From: Singulisphaera acidiphila DSM 18658
Lineage (GTDB): Bacteria > Planctomycetota > Planctomycetia > Isosphaerales > Isosphaeraceae
Direction: 5' to 3'
Assembly (NCBI RefSeq): GCF_000242455.2
Contig: NC_019892.1
Coordinates: 5,466,744-5,530,743 of the forward strand
DNA: 64,000 bases
Shown one piece after another: positions 37,113 to 44,796 of the stretch; within the stretch, counting starts at the first letter, position 1; every line of letters begins with the position of its first letter. A program made the position numbers and the translations under genes. The notes under the pieces are model-generated. The model was not told where the DNA came from, did no database searches, and saw only the letters and a list, made by a program, of their open reading frames with translations.

Positions 37113-38200
37113 ATGAGGAATCCCATCGACCTCTTCACACCGATCAAGATCGGACCGTTCGAGCTCCGCAATCGGATCATCATGTCGCCGATGACACGCC
37201 TTCGGGCCGACGAAGCGTGCGTACCGACCGAGATGATGGTGCGTTACTACACCGAGCGGGCGACGGCGGGCCTGATCATCACGGAAGGGACGCACCCGAG
37301 CCCGTTGGGACGGGGCTATACGTATTGCCCGGGCCTCCATAACGCCGAGCAGGCGGCCGGATGGCGCAAGGTGACCGACGCTCTGCACGAGGCCGGTGGC
37401 CGGATCTTCGTCCAGCTGATGCATGCCGGGCGGGTGTCGCATTCTTCATTGCTGCCCGGCCGTGCTCTGCCGGTTGCCCCGTCGGCTGTCCGCCTCTCCG
37501 GTCTGGTCCACACCTTCTCCGGCAAGGTGCTTTTCGAAACGCCGCGTGCTCTCGAAACCGAGGAGATCCCTCAAGTCGTCGAGGAATACCGACGGTCCGC
37601 CGAACTGGCCGTCGCCGCCGGCTTCGACGGGGTCGAGATCCATGCGGCGACCGGCTATTTGCCCAACCAGTTTTTGGTCACCAGTTCGAATCGCCGGACC
37701 GACGCCTACGGGGGGCCGGTCGAGGGCCGCGCCCGATTCCTGCTGGAGGTTGTCGAGGCCGTGGCCAGCGTGCGTGGGGCCGACCGCGTCGGGGTCAAGA
37801 TCGCCCCGGCTTCACCGTCAACGAGATGGAGGACGACGACCCGTCCGAGACGTTCACACACGTCGCCCGCGCGCTCGCCCCCTTCGGACTCGCGTACCTC
37901 CACGTCGGATACGATTCCGGCTACAGCCGGGGCGGTTCCATGCCGGGCCTCAAGCCGGTCGACCTGATTCGCGCGGTCTATCCGGGGACGTTGTTGGCGG
38001 TCGGCGGATTCACCCGGCAGAGCGGCCAGGAGGCGATCGCCTCGGGACGCGCCGACGCGATCGTGTTCGGGCGACCGTTCATCGCCAACCCCGATCTGGT
38101 AGAGCGGTTTGCCCGCAACGCCCACCTCAACCTGCCGGACAGCGCGAACTTCTATGGTGGCGATGAGCGTGGCTACACCGACTATCCGACGCTCCACTGA
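37113..38200 (+). pseudogene. Old yellow enzyme-type alkene reductase with a single-base frameshift
   Basis: The coding sequence would give about 362 residues, the usual length of OYE/NemA flavin reductases. The first frame has DLFTPIKIGPFELRNRIIMS, then FVQLMHAGRVSHSS, AAGFDGVEIHAATGYLPNQF and SNRRTDAYGGPVEGR (FMN and substrate residues). After KIAP at about 37808 the protein continues only in the next frame: GFTVNEMEDDDPSETF, LAVGGFTRQSGQEAI, DAIVFGRPFIANPDLVERF. One missing G in the CCCCGG run explains the shift. It could be a real mutation or a sequencing error. It lies 48 bases after the M17-N-like gene. Confidence 0.85.
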
Positions 38201-38247
38201 AGTCGTATCTTTATGACTATCGTGATTCTCTGATTTGGGAGATGCGT

Positions 38248-38997
38248 ATGGCAAATCTTCAAGGCAAAGTAGGTCTGGTCACGGGCGGTGGGACCGGCAT
38301 CGGTAGAGCGACCGCTATCGCAATGGCCAAAGCCGGGGCCACGATCGTCATCGGGAACCGGGACGCCTCCAAGGGGGAAGCTGTCGCAGAGCTCATCGTC
38401 CAACATGGGGGCCGGGCCTGCTTCCAGCGGACGGACGTGGCGCGGCCGGAAGACGTGAAGTCGCTCGTGGAACGCGCCGTCAGCGAGTATGGGAGGCTCG
38501 ACCTGGCGTTCAACAACGCCGGGGTGGACGGCGAGCAGGTCCCCCTCCACGAGCAGGACATTGCCAAGGCGGCGGCGCTCTTCGACGTGAACATCAAGGG
38601 TGTTTTCTACTGCATGAAATTCGAGATTGAGCAGATGCTTCGCAACGGCGGTGGGGCGATCGTCAACACCTCGTCGATCTTCGGGCTCAACGGATACCCG
38701 GGCTGGTCCCTCTACGTGGCCTCGAAGCACGCCGTCACCGGCATGACCAAGGCCGCCGCCCTGGATTACGCAAAGCTCGGAATCCGGGTGAACGCGGTCG
38801 GCCCGGGCCCGGTGGAAACGCCGCTCCTGGCCAAGGGCACCGGCGGCAACCCACACAGCTATGCCGCCTTCGTCCCGATGGGGCGCATCGGCCAGCCGGA
38901 GGAGATCGCCGACGCCGTAGTCTGGCTGCTCTCGGACGCGGCCAGCTACGTCTCTGGGCACACGCTTCCGGTCGACGGCGGCGTCTGCTCGCAATGA
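38248..38997 (+). CDS. Short-chain dehydrogenase/reductase (classical SDR)
   Basis: A 249-residue classical SDR. The cofactor motif is TGGGTGIGRA, followed by NNAG (LAFNNAGVDGEQ), the catalytic Ser in NTSSIFG and YVASKHAVTG with the Tyr/Lys pair; GPGPVETPLL is the usual substrate-loop start. The N-terminal GNRDASKG after the second strand gives Asn-Arg, which favours NADP or mixed use. GGGAG lies six bases before the ATG at 38248; the ATG at 38242 abuts it and is less likely. It ends the rightward operon. Substrate unknown; glucose-1-dehydrogenase-like is possible. Confidence 0.9.
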   Translation: MANLQGKVGLVTGGGTGIGRATAIAMAKAGATIVIGNRDASKGEAVAELIVQHGGRACFQRTDVARPEDVKSLVERAVSEYGRLDLAFNNAGVDGEQVPLHEQDIAKAAALFDVNIKGVFYCMKFEIEQMLRNGGGAIVNTSSIFGLNGYPGWSLYVASKHAVTGMTKAAALDYAKLGIRVNAVGPGPVETPLLAKGTGGNPHSYAAFVPMGRIGQPEEIADAVVWLLSDAASYVSGHTLPVDGGVCSQ

Positions 38998-39041
38998 GAT
39001 TGATCGGATCGACCCGGTGGTGCGGCAACATCGGTCGCGAA

Positions 39042-39096
39042 GGTTTCTCCCGCTGGAATTCCTCGCGGGCCTTGCCAAGTGCCGCAATTTCCTTGG
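39042..39096. repeat. 55-bp direct repeat, copy 1
   Basis: Matches 39843-39897 in the same orientation with one mismatch (GCCGC against GTCGC). On the minus strand both encode a charged helix KEIAxLGKAREEFQREKP. The two copies bracket the small gene pair. Confidence 0.85.
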
Positions 39097-39136
39097 GACT
39101 CTTTTCGATCCATTCGGGACCCCATTCTCGGTGATC

Positions 39137-39385
39137 TCATTCGGCCAAGGCCGAAGTTGCGATCTCGACCCGGGTGACTTTGAACCCGGCCTTCTCGACG
39201 TCGGCGATCGCCGACCGGATGGACCAGAGGAGGGAGTCGCCATCCCGGGTGAAGTCGATTGAAGCAACCCCAGAATTGCTTCCCGGAGTGCCGTCGTCAC
39301 AGCCGGCTTCGAAGAGGGCATTGACGTCGGCATCGGTGAATTCGTTCTTACCAGAGATAATCAAACTGAAGTCGTATGCGGGCAT
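39137..39385 (-). CDS. Small unknown protein, second of an overlapping pair (TA-like)
   Basis: An 82-residue protein with MPAYDFSLIISGKNEFTDAD, then ALFEAGCDDGTPGSNSGVAS and IDFTRDGDSLLWSIRSAIAD, then VEKAGFKVTRVEIATSALAE. Alternating strands and helices suggest a compact alpha/beta fold; it has no signal peptide. AAGGTGG lies five bases before the ATG. It overlaps the preceding 74-residue gene by 25 bases. Similar pairs occur in other bacteria to my recollection, and their function is not established. The genes are bracketed by a 55-bp direct repeat. Confidence 0.7.
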   Translation of the reverse strand: MPAYDFSLIISGKNEFTDADVNALFEAGCDDGTPGSNSGVASIDFTRDGDSLLWSIRSAIADVEKAGFKVTRVEIATSALAE

Positions 39386-39585
39386 CGATCCACCTTTTTT
39401 CGGATATGGGCTGCATGGTCCTCAGGGACACGAGGCGTTGAGTACACGTTCGCTGTACAGCCGTCGCGATCATGGTGGGGGCACTGAAGTTTTCCCCAGG
39501 CGTGACCATTAGACATTGTAAGGCTCCAGCCACGATCCAGGGCGTATTGAACCGCGGCGTCGATCTCCTTCTTTGGGTGCCTCAT
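39361..39585 (-). CDS. Small Cys/His-rich unknown protein, first of an overlapping pair (TA-like)
   Basis: A 74-residue basic protein: KEIDAAVQYALDRGWSLTMS, then NGHAWGKLQCPHHDRDGCTA, then VYSTPRVPEDHAAHIRKKVD. The GHAWGKLxCPHH core with two Cys and several His looks like a metal site or a HicA-like surface; the alternation of a helix and strands would fit a double-stranded RNA-binding-like fold, but this is speculative. The start at 39585 has GAGATGAG just before it. Its last 25 bases overlap the next gene. Candidate toxin partner in a toxin-antitoxin-like pair. Confidence 0.7.
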   Translation of the reverse strand: MRHPKKEIDAAVQYALDRGWSLTMSNGHAWGKLQCPHHDRDGCTANVYSTPRVPEDHAAHIRKKVDRCPHTTSV

Positions 39586-39796
39586 CTCATCTCACAATAA
39601 CGGTTGGGGGCAGATCGGGCCAATCTTCGTCGGTGCGGGTCTTGTGTTTGTTGATCCAGGTCCAGCGGTGCAAGCTGGCCCGTTGAGGAGGCAACTCTCT
39701 GGTATTTCGAGGCTCAATGTTATTATCCAAGGACAGGATCGGGCCGTAAGAAAATTGTGGTGAATTCCTGGCTGAATCAGATCCCTCGCTCTTGTC

Positions 39797-39922
39797 TCAG
39801 CCGCCGTCTGGCATCGTCGAGGCCGCCAAGTCGTCTAGCTCGGGTTTCTCCCGCTGGAATTCCTCGCGGGCCTTGCCAAGTGTCGCAATTTCCTTGGAAG
39901 TCGGATCGCCTTTGGGCGTCAT
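39797..39922 (-). CDS. Short ORF or 3' gene fragment containing repeat copy 2
   Basis: A 41-codon frame MTPKGDPTSKEIATLGKARE then EFQREKPELDDLAASTMPDG. The frame is open 22 codons further upstream (KVRKFNTDRDRPLN) without a start codon, which suggests the 3' end of a longer lost gene. No ribosome site is seen. The central helix is the part shared with 39042-39096. Confidence 0.3.
   Translation of the reverse strand: MTPKGDPTSKEIATLGKAREEFQREKPELDDLAASTMPDGG
39843..39897. repeat. 55-bp direct repeat, copy 2
   Basis: Second copy of 39042-39096, same orientation, one mismatch, 801 bases apart. Outside the 55 bp the flanks differ. Confidence 0.85.
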
Positions 39923-40110
39923 GTTGAGCGGCCGGTCGCGATCGGTGTTGAATTTACGAACTTTAATAAAAGAGGGAGGTAGGCCTGTCTATAATCGCGA
40001 GCCAGTTCGTGATGGGGGCCTGACCGCTTCGTGCAGGATGCGCTGAGGTTTTCAAGAAGAGCGGGTGTCCGACGCAAGCGGTCAAAGGGAAGGTCGGGAG
40101 ACTCGTTCCG

Positions 40111-40905
40111 ATGAATGCTCAGGAATCTTCTCCACTGCTTTCGGGCGTTCCAACGATGATGATGTCAGGTGATGACTCGACTTCCGCGTCGGCCCCAGCG
40201 GTGGCGGTTTCCATCTTGCTCATCGACGACGATGTCGAGCTCTGCGACCTGATGCAGAAGTTCTTTGCTCGGCACGGGATGAGCGTTGAGGTCGTTCACA
40301 ACAGCCATCGGGGGCTGGCCCGCGCCTTGGCGGGTGGGCACGACCTGGTCTTGCTCGATGTCATGATGCCGGATCTCGACGGGTTCGAGTTGCTCGGCCA
40401 GGTCCGGAGTCGGAGCCAGATCCCGGTGATCATGCTCACGGCGCGGACTGCTCAGGCCGATCGGATTCGCGGGCTCAACGCCGGCGCGGACGACTACTTG
40501 CCGAAGCCGTTCGGCCCGGAAGAACTGCTCGCCCGGATTCGCGCGGTGCTTCGGCGGATGGATAACAGTCGGCAGAGCGAGCACGAGTCGTTCGTGGTGG
40601 GCCCGATCCGGCTGATCCCCGGGGCCCGCGAGGTTTTGTGCGAGGGACGGGTTCTTGGCCTGACCTCGATCGAGTTCGATATTCTGGAGCAGCTTGTGCG
40701 GTCGGCCGGACGGGTGCTTTCGCGTGACGCGCTGATGACCGCCCTCTACCAGCGGCGGGCGACGCCATTCGATCGCTCGATCGACGTTCATATTAGCCAT
40801 ATTCGGAAGAAGCTGAAGCGCCACGGCGACCGGATCCGGACGGTGCGCGGTGTCGGCTACCTCTTCTGTACGGGGGCCGAAGGGGAAGGCGAGATCGCAC
40901 CATGA
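40111..40905 (+). CDS. OmpR-family response regulator (CpxR-like)
   Basis: A 264-residue regulator. The receiver domain starts at ~30 (ILLIDDDVELCDLMQKFF), with phospho-acceptor Asp ~83 in LVLLDVMMPDLDG, Thr in VIMLTARTA and Lys in DDYLPKPFGPEELL. The C-terminal winged helix (~165-260) has LTSIEFDILEQLVRSAGRVL, then SIDVHISHIRKKLKRHGDRI and TVRGVGYLF. The first ~28 residues are a Ser/Thr-rich extension, so an internal Met could be the true start. It overlaps the kinase gene by 4 bases (ATGA), marking a two-component operon. Target genes are unknown. Confidence 0.92.
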   Translation: MNAQESSPLLSGVPTMMMSGDDSTSASAPAVAVSILLIDDDVELCDLMQKFFARHGMSVEVVHNSHRGLARALAGGHDLVLLDVMMPDLDGFELLGQVRSRSQIPVIMLTARTAQADRIRGLNAGADDYLPKPFGPEELLARIRAVLRRMDNSRQSEHESFVVGPIRLIPGAREVLCEGRVLGLTSIEFDILEQLVRSAGRVLSRDALMTALYQRRATPFDRSIDVHISHIRKKLKRHGDRIRTVRGVGYLFCTGAEGEGEIAP

Positions 40906-41951
40906 GGTCGCTGTTCGGCAAGATTTTCCTCTGGCTCCTCGGGACGAGCCTGCTACCGGTCGCCGCTTTCATGGCGACCTCGTCGTACTTCTTGCCCTCG
41001 GGGCAGGCGCCTGCCTTCCTGCCGATCTATCTTTGGACCCTGTTGGGGACTGCGGTTCTCGGCTACCTCGTGGCCATCAACCTGGTCAGGCCGCTGCGAA
41101 GCCTGCGACGGACGGTGGAGCAGTTCGGACGGGGGGATCTGACGGCGCGCACCGGCTCGCTGCGCAAGGATGAGATCGGGGGGCTCTCGCGGGCGTTCGA
41201 CCGGATGGCCGAGCGGATTGAGACGTTGCTGACCGCCGAGCGCCGGCTCTTGCAGGACGTGTCTCACGAACTCCGTTCTCCGCTCGCTCGGCTCCGCTTC
41301 GCCGTGGAGCTGGCGCGCACCGACGGCGATCGGGAAGAGGCCCTGACGCATATCGCCAAGGACGTGGAGCGGCTGGCCAACCTGGTCGACGAGCTCCTCC
41401 AATTGACGCGGGCCGAGGGGGACCCGTCGTCGCAAGACCTCCATGTCATCCCCCTGAATGACCTCCTCCGATCGCTGGTCGCCGACTGCGGGCTGGAGGC
41501 CGAGGCGAGGCATCGCCGCCTGGCCTTGAAGGTCGACGGTTCCGCGATCGTCCTCGGAGAGCGGGAGTTGATCCGGCGCGCCGTGGAGAACGTGCTTCGC
41601 AACGCGATCCACTACGCGCCGGAAGGAACGACCGTCGAGATCGTCATGACGCTCGTGGCCGAGGTGGCCACGATCACAGTGCGCGATCGCGGGCCAGGGA
41701 TTCCGGACGAATGGCTGGGGCAGATCTTCAAGCCCTTCTTCCGCGTGGACAATGACCGGGCCCGGACCAGCGGCGGCGTCGGATTAGGGCTCTCGATCGC
41801 CCAGCGGGCCATCAGCCTTCATCAAGGAAAGGTGGAAGCCCGGAATGCGAACCCCGGCCTGATCGTCACGATCGAATTGCCCCATGCCAAAGGCTTAGCC
41901 GGCCGAGATGCGGTGCTCCCAGCCGTCGGGGCCGGTTCGTTCAAGCCTTGA
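40902..41951 (+). CDS. Sensor histidine kinase (CpxA-like)
   Basis: A 349-residue membrane kinase, partner of the regulator just upstream. An N-terminal helix (FLWLLGTSLLPVAAFMATSS) and a second one (TLLGTAVLGYLVAINLV) enclose an unusually short periplasmic loop. A HAMP domain follows (~65-115). The H box DVSHELRSPLARLRF has the phospho-His at ~122. The ATPase domain has N box ENVLRNAIHYAP, G1 VRDRGPGIP, F box FKPFFRVD and G2 GGVGLGLSIA. The very short sensor loop suggests sensing within the membrane or by partners. Its 3' end overlaps the convergent gene by 57 bases. Confidence 0.92.
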   Translation: MRSLFGKIFLWLLGTSLLPVAAFMATSSYFLPSGQAPAFLPIYLWTLLGTAVLGYLVAINLVRPLRSLRRTVEQFGRGDLTARTGSLRKDEIGGLSRAFDRMAERIETLLTAERRLLQDVSHELRSPLARLRFAVELARTDGDREEALTHIAKDVERLANLVDELLQLTRAEGDPSSQDLHVIPLNDLLRSLVADCGLEAEARHRRLALKVDGSAIVLGERELIRRAVENVLRNAIHYAPEGTTVEIVMTLVAEVATITVRDRGPGIPDEWLGQIFKPFFRVDNDRARTSGGVGLGLSIAQRAISLHQGKVEARNANPGLIVTIELPHAKGLAGRDAVLPAVGAGSFKP

Positions 41952-43160
41952 CGTCTTGTGCCGGCGGCCCGGACGGACCTTCAAGGGGTCGAGCGGCGGG
42001 ATGCTCCGGTCGCGGGTAGGTCGGGCTGTGGTCGTGGCTGTGTCGGAGAGTCGGGCATGGGTCTTTGTCCCCGATACGGGATGTCCCGTGAGCGCGGCCA
42101 CGATCGCATAACGCTCGACAACGTCGTGGGTCTTCGCTTCGACTTCGCCCAGGGCGGAATCGACCCAGCCGCCGTCCGCCGAGAATTCCGGCTGGGAGGC
42201 GAGCCGTGATCCGGGCAATTCCACCATGTCGGCCTCGTTGACGGACGGATGGCCGGTCGCCGGGTCGATCGTCACCGGACCCAGCCGCAACCGGAGTGCG
42301 CGATCCTCGGACGGGCGGACCAGGCAGGCCAGGGCGAGGCCGCCGTCGGGTGTGGCTGTGACGTTGGCCAATCGCTCCTCGAGGATCGAGTCGGTCGGCC
42401 CCGGGACGATCAGGCGGCCCATGTCGACGACTTCCGTCCCGCCGTCGTCGAGCTTGAGCCACCAGAGCTGCGTCCTCGTCCGGCCCTTCCGATCGGGGCC
42501 TAATTCGTAGAACGAGACCGAGACGATGACTCTCCCTCCCAGTCGCGGGTCGGTCGGCCAGGTCGGCTCCCAGAAGAGGCGAAGATCGTCCCAGGGAGGG
42601 GATTTTCGCCAGGCCAGGCGGATCGGCTTCCTCGCGCCGTTGGCGTCCGACTCTTCGGCCGCCCTCGGAGGATCGTCAAACGAATAGCGGTAGAGCTGGC
42701 CGTCCCATCCCGAGAACAGGATCTTTGCCGACATCCCAGGAGACCAGCAGGGAGAGCTTCCCGGAACGGTGTCGAGCGCGACGCGATCGAGCACCTCGCC
42801 CCCTGGGACCGCAATCCGCACCAGCCCCATCGTGCCGACCTGAGCCCCCTCGAAGCACTTCCAGAGGCCCGTCACATGCGATCGCCCCTGACTATCGAGC
42901 CAGGGCGAGCAGACGGCGTATTCGATGCGGTCCGCCTCGTCGAGCCTGATCCGCTCCGTCGCGCCCGTCTCGATGTCCCGCAAGCGGAATTCGCTCTCGA
43001 ACTTCTGGTGCAAGGCGGAGCTGACCGGCCGGTAGCGGGGAAACGCCGCCTGGCGAGGAGTGGCCGGCTTGAGACCGTGCCGCCCCAGCAGGATGGCCAC
43101 GACGGTCAGAATCCCGAGCGTCGTCAGGAGCAGTCGAACCGCCAAACGAAGCACACGCAT
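41895..43160 (-). CDS. Membrane-anchored unknown protein, likely beta-propeller
   Basis: A 421-residue protein with one N-terminal anchor (VRLLLTTLGILTVVAILLG) and a large outer part. Repeated strands with SPCWSPGMSAKILFSGWDGQ, then VTATPDGGLALACLVRPSED and QPEFSADGGWVDSALGE resemble TolB/PD40-type propeller blades, but no clean repeat was established. The start at 43160 is favoured by CACGGGAACTGG just upstream and by the helix following at once; the frame to 43334 looks non-coding. It converges on the histidine kinase with a 57-base overlap. Function unknown. Confidence 0.6.
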   Translation of the reverse strand: MRVLRLAVRLLLTTLGILTVVAILLGRHGLKPATPRQAAFPRYRPVSSALHQKFESEFRLRDIETGATERIRLDEADRIEYAVCSPWLDSQGRSHVTGLWKCFEGAQVGTMGLVRIAVPGGEVLDRVALDTVPGSSPCWSPGMSAKILFSGWDGQLYRYSFDDPPRAAEESDANGARKPIRLAWRKSPPWDDLRLFWEPTWPTDPRLGGRVIVSVSFYELGPDRKGRTRTQLWWLKLDDGGTEVVDMGRLIVPGPTDSILEERLANVTATPDGGLALACLVRPSEDRALRLRLGPVTIDPATGHPSVNEADMVELPGSRLASQPEFSADGGWVDSALGEVEAKTHDVVERYAIVAALTGHPVSGTKTHARLSDTATTTARPTRDRSIPPLDPLKVRPGRRHKTSRLERTGPDGWEHRISAG

Positions 43161-43715
43161 TGCCAGTTCCCGTGCAAACCTCTCGACGATCCGCCCACAC
43201 GCACAGGTTGGGACTCGCCTTTTTCTTTCGAAAACGAGCCAACGGCCCGGGGTTGAGTCAATCATCGACAGTGAGGCATGACCTCGCTCCCCATATTGAG
43301 GAGTGAGCGACGTTGCGTTCGTCGCCGTCCCCAAAATTCGGAAGACCCGCCAATGATTAATGGGACTTGGATGTCTCTCGCCACTCCCCCTTCCTCCCCC
43401 CCCTGGGACCGCGGGCGACCCGCCCGCTCTTTTGGTTGGATTTAATTTATTGAAATAAATGAATTAGAAAATTAATGGAATTGAAGAGCGGGCGGGTCGC
43501 CTGGGCGATTCCACCCCAGCCAACGAAAGTCCCCTGCGGTGGTGCTTGAGCGGCAAAACCAGCCGGTCCGTGAGATGGATGCGATTGGGGACCCCGGCAA
43601 CATCCTGCAAAAGGTTGGGCAGGAATGTGGAAGATCCGGCCACCGCTTCGTCCCTACGATTCGTGCATCGTGGCCCAAAAAGGGATACACGGCATGCAAA
43701 AGGGAGGTCTTTGGG
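43161..43715. other. Intergenic region with a 17-bp inverted repeat
   Basis: About 555 bases between two divergent genes. An AT-rich core (43436-43482) lies between arms GCGACCCGCCCGCTCTT (43415-43431) and its exact complement (43484-43500). Promoters for both flanking genes are expected here. No open frame of interest. Confidence 0.5.
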
Positions 43716-44792
43716 ATGAGTGATGAGACGGGTGGACGAATCGAGGGTGATCTCATGTCCCGCCGGCAGGCCATCGCCCTGGCGGCGGGCTCGGCCGGTG
43801 TGCTCGTGGGAGCCAGCGCTGCGGAGGCCGAAGACAGAGCGGCGACGGGAAGACCGACACGTCGGTTCGACGTGGTGATCATCGGGGGAGGCCCAGCCGG
43901 ACTGAGCGCTGCCCTGGTGTTCGGGCGGGCCTGCCGCAAGGTATTGGTCTGCGACTCGGGGCGGGGCCGCAACGCCCCGGCGGCGGGGGTTCACGGCTTC
44001 TTCTCGCAGGACGGGACCCCGCCGGCCGAGTTGCGGCGGATCGGCCGGGATCAGTTGAAGCCCTACGACGTGCAGTTCCATAGCGGCACGGCCACCGAAG
44101 CCCGGCCGGTCGAGGGCGGGTTCGAGGTCACCTTGGATGGCGCTGAGGTTGTCGCCTGTCGCAAGCTGATCCTGGCCACGGGCCTGGTCGACGTGCTGCC
44201 CGAGATCCCCGGTTTGCAGGAGTTGTGGGGCACCGGCGTGATCCACTGCCCCTACTGCCACGGCTGGGAGTACCGGGGCCGCCCTTGGGCGTTTCTCACT
44301 CCCAAGGAGTCGGTCGTCGAGACTGCGACGTTGCTGTTTGGCTGGACCAAGCAGTTGACGCTGCTGACCGACGGCCCGGCCGAGCTTTCGCCCGAGGACC
44401 GGGCCTGGCTGGAAGGGCAGGCCGTCGAGGTGGTCGAGGAACGGATCGACCGCCTGGAAGGGGGAGGGGGGACTCTCCGAGCGATCCACCTCGCCAGCGG
44501 CCGTCGGATTGAGCCGGCCACCTTGTTCGTGCGGACCCGGCTCCGTCAGGGGGCGTCCCTCCCGGAAGCGCTGGGCTGCGAGTTCGTCGGCGAGGGCCCG
44601 ACCAAGGGGATGGTGAAGACCGACCCGGCCGGGATGACCCAGGTCAAGGGGCTGTACGTCGTCGGCGATGCCTCGAGCGTGGGCGTGCCGAGCGTCGCCT
44701 CGGCGGTGGCCGAAGGCTCAATGACCGCCGCCGTCGCCAACATGGCCATGCTCACCGAGGACGCACCGCGTCGTCCAGGTCGCCGGGAGTGA
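43716..44792 (+). CDS. Tat-exported FAD-dependent thioredoxin-reductase-like oxidoreductase
   Basis: A 358-residue NAD(P)/FAD disulfide oxidoreductase. GGAGG lies eight bases before the ATG. The N-terminus has DLMSRRQAIALAAGSAGVLV, a twin-arginine-type signal ending near ASAAEAED, so the enzyme probably works outside the cytoplasm. FAD site: FDVVIIGGGPAGLSAALVFG. The redox pair is in VIHCPYCHGWEYRGRP (CxxC, as in thioredoxin reductase). GLYVVGDASSVGVPSVASAV is the second FAD motif. The NADPH-site motif GxGxxA is not seen where expected (AFLTPKESVVETATLL), so the electron donor is uncertain. IS1380 sits 8 bases after the stop. Confidence 0.85.
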   Translation: MSDETGGRIEGDLMSRRQAIALAAGSAGVLVGASAAEAEDRAATGRPTRRFDVVIIGGGPAGLSAALVFGRACRKVLVCDSGRGRNAPAAGVHGFFSQDGTPPAELRRIGRDQLKPYDVQFHSGTATEARPVEGGFEVTLDGAEVVACRKLILATGLVDVLPEIPGLQELWGTGVIHCPYCHGWEYRGRPWAFLTPKESVVETATLLFGWTKQLTLLTDGPAELSPEDRAWLEGQAVEVVEERIDRLEGGGGTLRAIHLASGRRIEPATLFVRTRLRQGASLPEALGCEFVGEGPTKGMVKTDPAGMTQVKGLYVVGDASSVGVPSVASAVAEGSMTAAVANMAMLTEDAPRRPGRRE

Positions 44793-44796
44793 CCCC

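Larger units (their letters stand above)
39586..40110. other. Intergenic region with a gene fragment
   Basis: About 525 bases between the small gene pair and the response regulator. It holds the minus-strand fragment at 39797-39922 and repeat copy 2. The stretch 39960-40110 is expected to carry the promoter of the two-component operon. Confidence 0.35.

Noticed and set aside
37361..37807. The second old-yellow-enzyme frame read from its own start upstream of the frameshift
   Set aside because: Only the part after 37808 matches the family; the earlier part is an out-of-frame shadow of the first half.
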